The translations under genes and the position numbers were made by a program. The notes beneath the pieces are model-generated. The model was not told the DNA's origin and did not search any database. It saw only the letters and a list, made by a program, of their open reading frames with translations. 64,000 nt of DNA, taken from contig URXA01000001.1 of NCBI GenBank assembly GCA_900551745.1, forward strand, positions 1-64,000, given 5' to 3'. This DNA comes from an uncultured Phascolarctobacterium sp. GTDB taxonomy: Bacteria; Bacillota; Negativicutes; Acidaminococcales; Acidaminococcaceae. The first letter of the stretch is position 1; every line of letters starts with the position of its first letter. Shown one piece after another: positions 50,157-59,435 of the stretch.

Positions 50157-51773
50157 TTGTTAAAATTAGCAGGAAAAAGTATGGCAGTAGCTTTAACTTT
50201 AGGCATGACATCAACCGTCTGGGCGGCGGCAGCTTTACCAGGCAGCGATCCGCAGGTGCGGGCATTGGAGCAGAACCGCAGCCAGGCAGAGCAGCAGGCA
50301 GAAGTATATAGTACTGTTGCCGATAGTAAGGTGCAGGGCGAGCAGACATTTATGCTCAGCTGCTTTAAGTTTACCGGGCAGGATAAAATCGACACGGCGG
50401 TTTTTGCAGAACTTACTAAAGACTATATGGGCAGAGATATAACTGTCAGTGAATTGCAGCAGGCGGCTGACTTAGTTACAGACTATTGCCGTAATCAGGG
50501 ATATACAGTTGCTACAGCTTTTTTACCTCAGCAGGATATCCAAAATGGCGTGGTAGAGATCCGTATTTTGCTTGGAACGATGGGAGAAATAAAAATAAAT
50601 AATCGATCCCGGCTCAGTGAAGGGCAGGCAGAAAGATTTTTGAGCGGTCTTAAAGCGGGCAGCATTATCAAAAATGGACCTTTGGAAACAGTGCTGAATA
50701 ATCTGAATGACTTGCCGGGAATCGCTGCGGCCGGTATTCTCAGTGCTGGGACAGAAGTAGGCAGCAGCGATTTAACAGTGACGCTGGCCGATAAAAAGCA
50801 GGCAGATACTATTTTATACACAGATAATCATGGCGGTAAGTATAGCGGCCGCTACCGTTATGGTTTTCAGACAACGTTCAACGATCCTGGACATATCGGT
50901 GATAAATTGTTTTTGGGCGGGATGCTGACTAACAGCGATCTGCATAACTACAACCTGGGGTATGAAATGCCTTTGGGCAGCAGCGGCAGCCGGTTAGGAA
51001 TAAGCTACAGTCTGATGGATTATAGTCTGAGCGGTTTTTATAATATTCTGGACGCTGTCGGCAGGGCCAAGACCTTCAGTATCTACGGCAGTACGCCTTT
51101 TATCAATACCAGCCGTAACTATTTGGCAGCGGCTTATGGTTACGATAACCGGCAGCTGCAAGATGAATTGCGGACGTTTGGCAGCAGTACTGAAAAACAC
51201 AGTAACGCCCTGCACTTGGGCATTGTTGGCAATAGCAGAGGTATGGGCAGCTATACCGGTTACAGCGCGCTGTATTATACCGGCAGATTGACTTACGACG
51301 ATATCAATGTTGGCAACGAAGGTATTTACCATAAATTCAATACAGATATTAATCATATCCAAAGTTTGGGACATACAGTGAACCTGCATATCAATTTGCA
51401 CAGTCAGTTAGCCAGCAAAGATCTGGACGGCAGTGAACAGTTCAGTTTAGGCGGCGCTGACGGCATACGTGCCTATCCGCAGGGCGAAGCCAGCGGCAGC
51501 AGCGGTTATCAGGCAACTGCAGAGCTGCGCTACGCTACGCCTATAGCTAATCTCAGTCTGGCAACTTTTATCGACTGGGGCGAGGTAGAGTTAAATAAAA
51601 ATATAGGCGATCATCGGAACTTGGCAGGCTGGGGAGTTGGCGTGCAATATGCCAGACCAAATGATTATTATTTGAGAGTTGATTATGCCCGCAAGCTTAA
51701 TGGCAAAGTTTATCAAAGCGAAGAAAACGATAAAAACGGTCGGGTATGGTTTTTAGCTTATAAACTGTTCTAA
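50157..51773 (+). CDS. Two-partner secretion transporter TpsB (ShlB/FhaC family)
   Basis: 538 residues. Signal peptide (MAVALTLGMTSTVWAAA), an N-terminal helix region, POTRA domains (about residues 60-200: FKFTGQDKIDTAVFAELTKDYMG...; NGVVEIRILLGTMGEIKI) and a 16-strand type barrel with the conserved L6 element (GGADGIRAYPQGEASGSSGYQ). It exports the adjacent TpsA across the outer membrane. Starts at TTG with GGAGAG about 8 bases upstream. Confidence 0.93.
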   Translation: MLKLAGKSMAVALTLGMTSTVWAAAALPGSDPQVRALEQNRSQAEQQAEVYSTVADSKVQGEQTFMLSCFKFTGQDKIDTAVFAELTKDYMGRDITVSELQQAADLVTDYCRNQGYTVATAFLPQQDIQNGVVEIRILLGTMGEIKINNRSRLSEGQAERFLSGLKAGSIIKNGPLETVLNNLNDLPGIAAAGILSAGTEVGSSDLTVTLADKKQADTILYTDNHGGKYSGRYRYGFQTTFNDPGHIGDKLFLGGMLTNSDLHNYNLGYEMPLGSSGSRLGISYSLMDYSLSGFYNILDAVGRAKTFSIYGSTPFINTSRNYLAAAYGYDNRQLQDELRTFGSSTEKHSNALHLGIVGNSRGMGSYTGYSALYYTGRLTYDDINVGNEGIYHKFNTDINHIQSLGHTVNLHINLHSQLASKDLDGSEQFSLGGADGIRAYPQGEASGSSGYQATAELRYATPIANLSLATFIDWGEVELNKNIGDHRNLAGWGVGVQYARPNDYYLRVDYARKLNGKVYQSEENDKNGRVWFLAYKLF

Positions 51774-51799
51774 AAAACAGCAGAAGGAGATAGGGAAGC

Positions 51800-54700
51800 A
51801 TGAAGAAAAATAAATTATTATTACATAAACAGATATTGGCAGCGGTGTTGAGCGGTGGAATGCTGCTGCTGCCTAATTGGGGTTATGCTTTACCGCAGGG
51901 TGGGCAGGTCGTGGCCGGAACTGGCAGTATAGGCACGCCTGGCGGTGATCAGATGAATATCACTGGCAGTGGTAATGTGGCGATCGACTGGAACAGTTTT
52001 AACGTGGCTCAGGGCGAATCGGTTAAATTTAGTGGGATGCAGGCCGTGTTGAATTACGTTACAGGCAATACTAAAAGCGAGATTTTTGGTAACATCAGCG
52101 GCAGCGGCGTACATGTATTTTTAGTTAACCCCAACGGTATCCTGTTTGGTGCAACAGCCAGTGTCAATGTAGGCGAGCTGACGGCATCGACCCGGACGAT
52201 AGACAACAGAAAAAGCTTTGACGGGGCTGCTTTTAGCACATTGAGTCCTGAAGATGCGCAAAAAGTTCGTGGCGATATTATTAATCTGGGTGAGCTGACT
52301 GCTGATAAAATCCTGCTTGAAGGCGATAATATCTCGCTGCTCAATGCCGATACGCTGAAATCAAGCGGTAATGGCAATATTACTCTGCGCGCTGATAATA
52401 AAGTGACAGTAGGCTATGAAGTTACGGATAAGACTACAATAAATGTTGGTGACGATGCGCCTGGCGGACATACGGTCAGCGATTATACGACTGGCGCCGG
52501 TACTAAAGGCAGTACTGTTTTGGCTGGAGCTGCTGTGCAGGATCTGCGCGGTAACAGTAAAAATATAACCGATGCTATGCTGGTACATGATATTTATGAA
52601 CTGCAGGCGATCGATAAGAATACTGTCGTTGGCAGTGACGGTCATAAATATGTGCAGGGCGATTATATGCTGGCTAATGATATTGACGCCAGTGGCACAG
52701 TAAATTGGCATAATGGTAAGGGCTTTGCAAGTATCGGTGATATAAGTGACTGGCCTAATAGCCCCAAAGGTGGATTTACAGGCAGTCTTGATGGACTGGA
52801 TTGTAAGATTATGGGCTTGAATATCAAAAGAACTGATACATCTAATTACTATGGATGTTATATTGGCTTATTTACCATTCTGCGCGAAGAGGCTTCTGTA
52901 AAGAATATACGATTGACTGACTATGAAACAAAAGCTATAAATGGTGCTGCAACTATCATTAAAAGCTATATTGAAGGGTCACAAGAGGTAGGTGGCATCG
53001 CTGGTGTAAATTATGGTGTTATCAGCAATGTTACTAATGAAACTGATATTGCTGCTGGTTCGCTGGGAGAAGTTGGCGGGATTGTTGGTGTTAATTACGG
53101 AAATTTGGAAAATATTATTAATAAAGGTACTATTACTTCTACAGGAGGTAGTCTTGGCGGCATTGCCGGCAGTAATATTGGCGGAATGATAAACAATGCG
53201 AGGAATGAAGCTGATATTGAAGCCAAAAACAGTTTTGTAGGCGGTATTGCAGGTCAGAATAGTGCAATGGGAACAATCAGTAATTCTATCAATTCCGGTG
53301 AGATCACAGGCAGTGGTGTAAATGAAATAGGCGGTATCTGTGGTTATAATGGTGGCGGTATTAACAGGGGCGGCATTATAGATTCTTGCACTAATACTGA
53401 AGATGCTGCTATAGTTATTACAGGTGGCAGTAATATTGGCGGTATAGTTGGCAGAAATGATTTTGGCGTCGATATTTTAGATAAAACGCATTCTATTACT
53501 AATTCAAATAATTATGCTGCTGTGAGCGGTAAAGATCACGTAGGCGGGATAGTGGGGCATAATAAGGATTGGATAGAAAAAAATCAAAATTTTGGCGCAA
53601 TAACAGGTACAGGTGATTACGTGGGTGGGATAGCAGGCGCTAATAATGAGAATGCTGCTATTATCGCAAATTGTACTAATAGTGGTGCTGTAACGGGAAC
53701 AGGTAAGTATGTGGGTGGGATTACCGGTTATAACGGTTATACTGGAGATTATGGAACAGCAAAAATAATTAACAGCCATAATACTGAGAGCGGATCTGTT
53801 AGTGGTAATTCTTTTGTCGGAGGTGTCGTTGGTTATAATAGCTATACCGATGCTAATGGCGGAGCTATTATAGAGAAAAGTACCAATAACGGCGATGTTA
53901 CGGCTACAGGATATTATACAAACAATGGGAAAAAATATTCATATGTCGGTGGAATAGTTGGTTATAATTACAAAGGGGATATTACTGACGTAATGAATAA
54001 CGGTAAAATAACAGGATCTAATTATGCTGTTGGTGGTATAGTCGGTTATAATTACGGTGATATTACCAACGCTTATAATAAAGGGACAATAACTTCTAGT
54101 TCGCAATATGTAAGCGGTATTACTGGTTATAACTATGGCAACATCAATAATGTTTATAATAGTGGTGATGTAACAGGTACATTTTACACAGGTGGTATTG
54201 CGGGTTATTATGCAAAAGGAAGTATTACCAATGTGTATAATATTGGTAATATTACAGGTAAAACTAGTTATGTAGGTGGTATAGTAGGAACGGCAGCTGC
54301 TTCCAGCGGTGCCATTACCAATGCTTATTATGCTCTGTTTGATGGCGCAACTATCAAAGGTTATTTAAAACATCAAGGCGATGGTACGTTGCTTACTCTG
54401 GCAGAATTTGGTAAAGCCTTTGAAAAAGGGTTAGATACAGCTTCCAAAGATTCCTGGAAATTCTATAACGGTTACACAGACCCGCTTTTAAAAGGGTTTT
54501 TGAAAAAAATCACTATTGACGGAGACTCTATTACAGGTGGCGATACTGTTTACAATGGTTCTGAACAAAATGCCGGTTTGAGTGGGTTGGCAGACGGTAT
54601 TTTGGTGGGCTCTAAAAAGAACGCCGGTGATTATGATTTGAATGATTTACTGTATTCCGGGCAGGACGGCTATGATATAGAAATCGTCAATGATGGTGCT

Positions 54701-55204
54701 AAATTTATTATCAATAAAGCGCAGCTGACTGTAACAGCCGATGGAGTTGAAATAGATGCGAATTCAGTATTGCCTGATTTTACAGGTTCTATCAGCGGTT
54801 TAGTTGGCGGTGAACGTTGGGAAGATTTGGGTGTAGAACTTGATAGTGATCTGCATTTTACTACTGACGCAGATGGTAAAACTGCGGGAAAATTTGCTAT
54901 TAACGGCAGTTTGGATAAGACGCTGGCTAATTATGAAATCAAACAGGCAGACAGCAATGCTGTCGCGCTGGTAGTAAATAAAAATGATGAACCGCCGCAG
55001 CCGCCTGATCTTCCTGACTTGCCGCAGATAGAAGTGCCGCAGGAAGGTATCTATCAGAATGCGCTGGTCAATATTGCTGTTGCCGAGCGGGAAAACAGGC
55101 CGGAACAGCAAAGTATCAAGCGGCGTGTTACGGACAGCCGCATCAGTGACAAAGAAGATCAGGTCAAAGTAACGATCGAAGGTGACGGTATAAAAACAGA
55201 GTGA
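51800..55204 (+). CDS. Two-partner secretion exoprotein TpsA with GLUG repeats, 1134 aa
   Basis: Lies 26 bases after tpsB. Signal peptide to about residue 31. The TPS secretion domain holds the diagnostic VFLVNPNGILFG (about 107-118). About a dozen GLUG-type repeats of form Y-V-G-G-I-V-G-Y-N-Y-G...I-T (residues about 390-850) form the shaft. A further segment with MBG-like sequence (LTVTADGVEIDANSVLPDFTG) follows, and the tail is charged (KEDQVKVTIEGDGIKTE). A secreted or surface-bound adhesin. The GLUG shaft is less common than FHA repeats. Confidence 0.92.
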   Translation: MKKNKLLLHKQILAAVLSGGMLLLPNWGYALPQGGQVVAGTGSIGTPGGDQMNITGSGNVAIDWNSFNVAQGESVKFSGMQAVLNYVTGNTKSEIFGNISGSGVHVFLVNPNGILFGATASVNVGELTASTRTIDNRKSFDGAAFSTLSPEDAQKVRGDIINLGELTADKILLEGDNISLLNADTLKSSGNGNITLRADNKVTVGYEVTDKTTINVGDDAPGGHTVSDYTTGAGTKGSTVLAGAAVQDLRGNSKNITDAMLVHDIYELQAIDKNTVVGSDGHKYVQGDYMLANDIDASGTVNWHNGKGFASIGDISDWPNSPKGGFTGSLDGLDCKIMGLNIKRTDTSNYYGCYIGLFTILREEASVKNIRLTDYETKAINGAATIIKSYIEGSQEVGGIAGVNYGVISNVTNETDIAAGSLGEVGGIVGVNYGNLENIINKGTITSTGGSLGGIAGSNIGGMINNARNEADIEAKNSFVGGIAGQNSAMGTISNSINSGEITGSGVNEIGGICGYNGGGINRGGIIDSCTNTEDAAIVITGGSNIGGIVGRNDFGVDILDKTHSITNSNNYAAVSGKDHVGGIVGHNKDWIEKNQNFGAITGTGDYVGGIAGANNENAAIIANCTNSGAVTGTGKYVGGITGYNGYTGDYGTAKIINSHNTESGSVSGNSFVGGVVGYNSYTDANGGAIIEKSTNNGDVTATGYYTNNGKKYSYVGGIVGYNYKGDITDVMNNGKITGSNYAVGGIVGYNYGDITNAYNKGTITSSSQYVSGITGYNYGNINNVYNSGDVTGTFYTGGIAGYYAKGSITNVYNIGNITGKTSYVGGIVGTAAASSGAITNAYYALFDGATIKGYLKHQGDGTLLTLAEFGKAFEKGLDTASKDSWKFYNGYTDPLLKGFLKKITIDGDSITGGDTVYNGSEQNAGLSGLADGILVGSKKNAGDYDLNDLLYSGQDGYDIEIVNDGAKFIINKAQLTVTADGVEIDANSVLPDFTGSISGLVGGERWEDLGVELDSDLHFTTDADGKTAGKFAINGSLDKTLANYEIKQADSNAVALVVNKNDEPPQPPDLPDLPQIEVPQEGIYQNALVNIAVAERENRPEQQSIKRRVTDSRISDKEDQVKVTIEGDGIKTE

Positions 55205-55217
55205 AGATAGTTTTTTG

Positions 55218-55248
55218 AGCGCAGAGATTGCTTCTGCGCTTTTTTTAC
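55218..55248 (+). terminator. tpsA terminator
   Basis: AGCGCAGA/TCTGCGCT stem followed by a run of seven Ts. Confidence 0.88.
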
Positions 55249-55433
55249 GGGTAAATTGTAAATTTGGTCAGAGCTTTTGCGAATGCAGATACATTTTTTA
55301 TTATTGTTACTTGCGTTACACTTTGTTGTTTTAAAAACGGTAAATTCTTAAATTTCAGCTAAAATGCAGGAAAAGCCCTTGTAATCAGCGAATTGTAATA
55401 ACATCAAATTTTGTAGGACAAGGGGGAGTAATC

Positions 55434-57497
55434 ATGAAAGAGTATACTGGAGATAGGATCAGAAACGTGGCCATTGTGGGTCACGGTGGGGCTGGAACGA
55501 CGTCTGTTACCGAAGCCTTACTGTATCGTTCGGGAGCAATTTCCAGAATGTGCAAGGTAGAAGACGGGGCTACCACCACTGACTATGAGCCGGAAGAAAT
55601 CAAACGCGGCGTATCTGTCAATGCAACTTTGGCGCCTGTTGAATGGCGTGATACCAAAATTAATTTTATTGATACACCAGGCTTTGCCGACTTTGTAGCC
55701 GAGGTCAAAGGCGCTTTCCGTGCCGTTGACAGCGCTTTGATCGTCGTATGCGCTACTTCGGGCGTGCAGGTTGGCACTGAGCAGTGCTGGAAGCTGGCAG
55801 AAGAAGCACATTTGCCGCGTATCATTTTCGTTAATAAGATGGATCGTGAAAATGCTGATTTTGATAGTATTCTTGACAATCTGCGTGCTAAGATCGGTAA
55901 ACGTGTATTGCCGCTGCAATTACCTCTCGGTAAGGAAGCCGATTTCTGCGGCGTTATCGACCTCTACAAAATGAAGGCTTATAAAGCTAACGGCAACGAT
56001 TCCATCGAAATGGACATTCCTGAAGATATGCTGGAGTATGCCAAAGAAGCGCATGAAAAAATGGTCGAAGCTGCTGTTGAGGCTGATGATGACTGCATGA
56101 TGCGTTATCTGGAAGGCGAAACTATCAGTGATGAGGAAATTATGGATTGCCTGATCAAAGGCATTCGTCAAGCGATTATTTTCCCTGTCCTTTGCGGAAG
56201 CGCATATAAAGATATTGGCTTGGGACGCGTTATGAACGCGATTATCGATTTTACCTATCCGGCTATTCTGAACGACTTTGTTGTTACGAATCCGGAAACT
56301 GAAGAAGAAGAGATCCGCGATGCCAACGCACCTATGGCAGCTTTGGTTTTCAAAACTACGTCTGATCCTTTTGTTGGCCGTTTGAGCTTCTTTAGAGTAT
56401 TCTCGGGTACGATCAAGAGTGACAGTATGGTTTATAATGCCAGCCGCGAAAAAGAAGAACGTCTTGGCGGCATTTTTACGATGCGTGGTAAAACTCAGAT
56501 CCCGATGAAGGAAGTTGTTGCCGGTGATATTGGCGTTACTACTAAACTGCAGTTTACGTCTACTGGCGATACGCTCAGCGACAAGAACTCACCTGTTTTG
56601 TTTGCGCCGATCGCATTCCCGCTGCCGATGTATACTCGTGCCATTTACGCTAAAAAGAAAGGCGAGGAAGAGAAGATCGCCACTGCTTTGAACCGTTTGA
56701 TGGACGAGGACCCGACTATCATTGTTACTAAGAACAGTGTGACGAAGGAAACGCTGGTCAGTGGCATGGGCGATCAGCATATCGAGATCATTATGGAGCG
56801 TATGAAACGTAAATTCGGTGTGGAAGCCGATTTGCGTGCGCCTATCATTGAATACAGAGAAACTATCCGCGGCACTGCGGAGGTTGAAGGCAAGCATAAG
56901 AAACAATCCGGTGGACATGGTCAGTATGGTCACGTTGTGATCAAAATGGAGCCACTGCTGCCAGGAGAAGGCTTTGAGTTTGTTGATAAGATTTTCGGCG
57001 GTGCTGTACCGCGTCAATATATTCCGGCAGTTGAAAAAGGTATGCGTGAGTCTATGGAACACGGCATTTTGGCAGGGTATCCGGTAGTCGATGTTCGCAT
57101 TACGCTGCTTGACGGTTCTTATCATACTGTCGATTCTTCAGAAATGGCGTTTAAGATCGCTTCCAATATGGCGTTCAAAAAAGCTATGGAACAGGCGAAA
57201 CCTGTTTTAATGGAGCCTGTTTATAATTTGGATGTTTATTGCGCCGAATCAATGATGGGCGATGTTATTGGCGATTTGAACTCTAAACGCGGACGTATTT
57301 TGGGTATGCAGAGTTTGGAAGACGGTATGGGCTGCGTAAAAGCGCAGGTTCCTTATGCCGAGATTTCCGAATATGCGGTTGACCTGCGTGCTCTGACTCA
57401 GGGTTTGGGTACTTTTGAAATGAAGTTTGACCATTATGAGGACGTACCGATGAAAATGGCCGAAAAGATCATTGCCGAAGCTAAGGAAGCTCAATAA
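55434..57497 (+). CDS. EF-G paralog (EF-G2 type) with altered GTPase motifs
   Basis: 687 residues and all five EF-G domains (domain IV GQYGHVVIKMEP..., VDVRITLLDGSYHTVDSS; domain V). The P-loop reads GHGGAGTTS: Thr22 replaces the invariant Lys of GxxxxGK[ST] (codon ACG). Switch II reads DTPGFADF, so Phe84 replaces the catalytic His of DTPGH. NKMD is intact. It is not next to rpsL, rpsG or tuf. It may translocate ribosomes with little or no GTP hydrolysis, as reported for a Bacteroides EF-G2, or act in another ribosome function. GGGGGAG RBS. Confidence 0.9.
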   Translation: MKEYTGDRIRNVAIVGHGGAGTTSVTEALLYRSGAISRMCKVEDGATTTDYEPEEIKRGVSVNATLAPVEWRDTKINFIDTPGFADFVAEVKGAFRAVDSALIVVCATSGVQVGTEQCWKLAEEAHLPRIIFVNKMDRENADFDSILDNLRAKIGKRVLPLQLPLGKEADFCGVIDLYKMKAYKANGNDSIEMDIPEDMLEYAKEAHEKMVEAAVEADDDCMMRYLEGETISDEEIMDCLIKGIRQAIIFPVLCGSAYKDIGLGRVMNAIIDFTYPAILNDFVVTNPETEEEEIRDANAPMAALVFKTTSDPFVGRLSFFRVFSGTIKSDSMVYNASREKEERLGGIFTMRGKTQIPMKEVVAGDIGVTTKLQFTSTGDTLSDKNSPVLFAPIAFPLPMYTRAIYAKKKGEEEKIATALNRLMDEDPTIIVTKNSVTKETLVSGMGDQHIEIIMERMKRKFGVEADLRAPIIEYRETIRGTAEVEGKHKKQSGGHGQYGHVVIKMEPLLPGEGFEFVDKIFGGAVPRQYIPAVEKGMRESMEHGILAGYPVVDVRITLLDGSYHTVDSSEMAFKIASNMAFKKAMEQAKPVLMEPVYNLDVYCAESMMGDVIGDLNSKRGRILGMQSLEDGMGCVKAQVPYAEISEYAVDLRALTQGLGTFEMKFDHYEDVPMKMAEKIIAEAKEAQ

Positions 57498-57525
57498 TTG
57501 ATGTAGTTTCTGTAAAACTAAGCTG

Positions 57526-57560
57526 AAAGCGGTTTGCTAAAATGGCAAACCGCTTTTTTA
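57526..57560 (+). terminator. EF-G paralog terminator
   Basis: 12-bp stem AAAGCGGTTTGC/GCAAACCGCTTT then T run. Confidence 0.93.
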
Positions 57561-57593
57561 TGCTTGTGCGTTGCTGTTGGTGTGAGTAAATAA

Positions 57594-57632
57594 AAAGAGT
57601 TTATCTCAATTATTGAGATAAACTCTTTTGTT
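57594..57632. terminator. dcuB terminator (bidirectional hairpin)
   Basis: Long palindrome AAAGAGTTTATCTCAAT with its complement, ending the reverse-strand transporter transcript. Confidence 0.9.
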
Positions 57633-57661
57633 GTTACAGATTGGGTCAAAAGCTTATTAGA

Positions 57662-59008
57662 TCAGTATACCATATGTACGAGCATATACCCGGCAAAGCA
57701 GGCACTGCCTACGCCAATAAGCCCCGGCACCAGGAAGCTGTGATTGATGATAAATTTACCGATATGTGTTGTTCCCGAACGGTCAAAGCCGATGCAGGCC
57801 AGATCGGAAGGATAAGTCGGCAGAACAAAATAACCGTAAGCTGCCGGCATAAAACCTACTATTACTAAGGGATCGACGCCAACGCTTAATGCCATCGGTA
57901 CGATGACGGTCACGGCCGCTGCCTGTGAATTGATCAGCTTGGAAACCAAAAACAGAACGATCGCATACATCCAGGGATAAGTAAGTACGATGTCACTTAA
58001 GGATTTTTTCATTACGGGCAGATAGGCACCGAAATAGGTATCGGCCATCCAGGCTACGCCGTAAACTGAAACAATGGCGGTCATACCTGATTTAAAAACA
58101 GAACCGGAAGCGACTTCCGAAGTTTTAACATTGCACAGGATCATAATGACAGCGGCAATAGAAAGCATCATCAGCTGGATTGTCGGTGTCATGGAAAACG
58201 GCTTCAAAACGCCTTTGGCGTTGGGAAAGTGCGGCAATAATTGTGGGAAGCTGCCAAAGATAGCAATCACAACGATACCCAGAAGAAAAACTAATGCTGC
58301 CTGATAGGCACTTTTAGGCAGGATAATATTTAAAAGGCTTTGTTCCTGCAGGCCGCCGTAAATAAACTCTTTTTGTTCAGGATCAGCGATTTTTTCCTGG
58401 AATTCACTGTCTTTATCAAGATCTTTGCCGCGGTTGATGCTCCAAAGGCCGGCGATCACAACACCGATGAAGGTAGCAGGAATGGAAATAGAAAGAATCT
58501 GCATAACTCCGAAAGGGTGATCTGTAGCGCCGAGGATGGCAACTACCGAAACAACAGCTACCGAAGCAGGCGAAGCGCAGACACCCATTTGTGAAGCAAT
58601 GGAAGCAACAGACATCGGCCGTTCCGGGCGGATATTTTGTTTGATAGCGATATCGTAAATAATAGGGAACATAGCGTAAACTACATGTCCGGTGCCGCAT
58701 AAAACGGCAAGCAGCCAGGTTGTGAGCGGAGCAAGGATAGTAATATATTTGGGGTTGCTGCGCAAGAATTTTTCAGCATATTTCAGCATTACATCAAGCC
58801 CTTTGGAAGCCTGTAAAAATGCTGAACAGGTAACCACCGCCATAATTGTCAGCATAACGTCTACCGGCGGTTTACCGGGTTTCAGGCCCATAACAAAAAT
58901 AAAGAAAACAAGGCCGATACCAGAAATAGTGGCCAGACCGATACCGCCGCGGCGAACGCCGATCACCAGGCAGGCTATCAAAACGATAAAACCTAAAAAC
59001 ATTAACAT
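57662..59008 (-). CDS. dcuB: Anaerobic C4-dicarboxylate transporter DcuB-like
   Basis: 448 residues, about 12 helices. Family blocks: GVRRGGIGLATISGIGL, LKPGKPPVDVMLTIMAVVTCSAFLQASKGLDVMLKYAEKFLRS (split), NPKYITILAPL, CGTGHVVYAMFPIIYDIA, NIRPERPMSVASIASQMG. DcuB exchanges succinate and fumarate in fumarate respiration; uptake of succinate is equally plausible in a succinate-fermenting Negativicute. ATG 59008 has GGAGG 9 bases upstream; an upstream in-frame TTG (59062) is unlikely. Confidence 0.93.
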   Translation of the reverse strand: MLMFLGFIVLIACLVIGVRRGGIGLATISGIGLVFFIFVMGLKPGKPPVDVMLTIMAVVTCSAFLQASKGLDVMLKYAEKFLRSNPKYITILAPLTTWLLAVLCGTGHVVYAMFPIIYDIAIKQNIRPERPMSVASIASQMGVCASPASVAVVSVVAILGATDHPFGVMQILSISIPATFIGVVIAGLWSINRGKDLDKDSEFQEKIADPEQKEFIYGGLQEQSLLNIILPKSAYQAALVFLLGIVVIAIFGSFPQLLPHFPNAKGVLKPFSMTPTIQLMMLSIAAVIMILCNVKTSEVASGSVFKSGMTAIVSVYGVAWMADTYFGAYLPVMKKSLSDIVLTYPWMYAIVLFLVSKLINSQAAAVTVIVPMALSVGVDPLVIVGFMPAAYGYFVLPTYPSDLACIGFDRSGTTHIGKFIINHSFLVPGLIGVGSACFAGYMLVHMVY

Positions 59009-59187
59009 CAAGACACCTCCGAGAAATAAAATAATAATTAAAAATATATCTAACGACGTCAAGGTATACAGATTGAAGTGATATACCGCAGTCGGAGATG
59101 TCCTGCTACAGGGAAACTGTAATTAAACTGCAAAGGTACAAAGCAATAGTGACACTATATAAATAAAGCGTACGATAATAGCGGGTG

Positions 59188-59201
59188 TAATACGGGTATT
59201 A
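59188..59201. promoter_or_regulatory. Palindromic operator candidate upstream of dcuB
   Basis: TAATAC-GG-GTATTA, perfect 6-bp half-sites. On the reverse strand it overlaps a TGTATACT extended -10, a typical repressor position. The remaining 59010-59435 gap holds no gene that I can see. Confidence 0.4.
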
Positions 59202-59390
59202 GTATACACTATTATGCTGCTTATTACTAGCCCTAAAAAAATTTTATTTCAGCTGAAAATCACACTTATAAAGACAAAGTAGGTTTTATAATTATGATGA
59301 AACGGCAGAATAAAATAAGGAATAAGTTTATAAAAGCCGGTAAAGATAAAAAACACAGGAAAATACACGATGTTTATTTCTTCAACTTAT

Positions 59391-59398
59391 GCTATAAT
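59391..59398 (+). promoter_or_regulatory. Extended -10 promoter of tkt
   Basis: TGCTATAAT with TATAAT at 59393-59398, 38 bases before ATG; weak -35. Confidence 0.55.
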
Positions 59399-59435
59399 TA
59401 ATATATTACTATGAGTTATTGGGAGGGTTCAGTAA

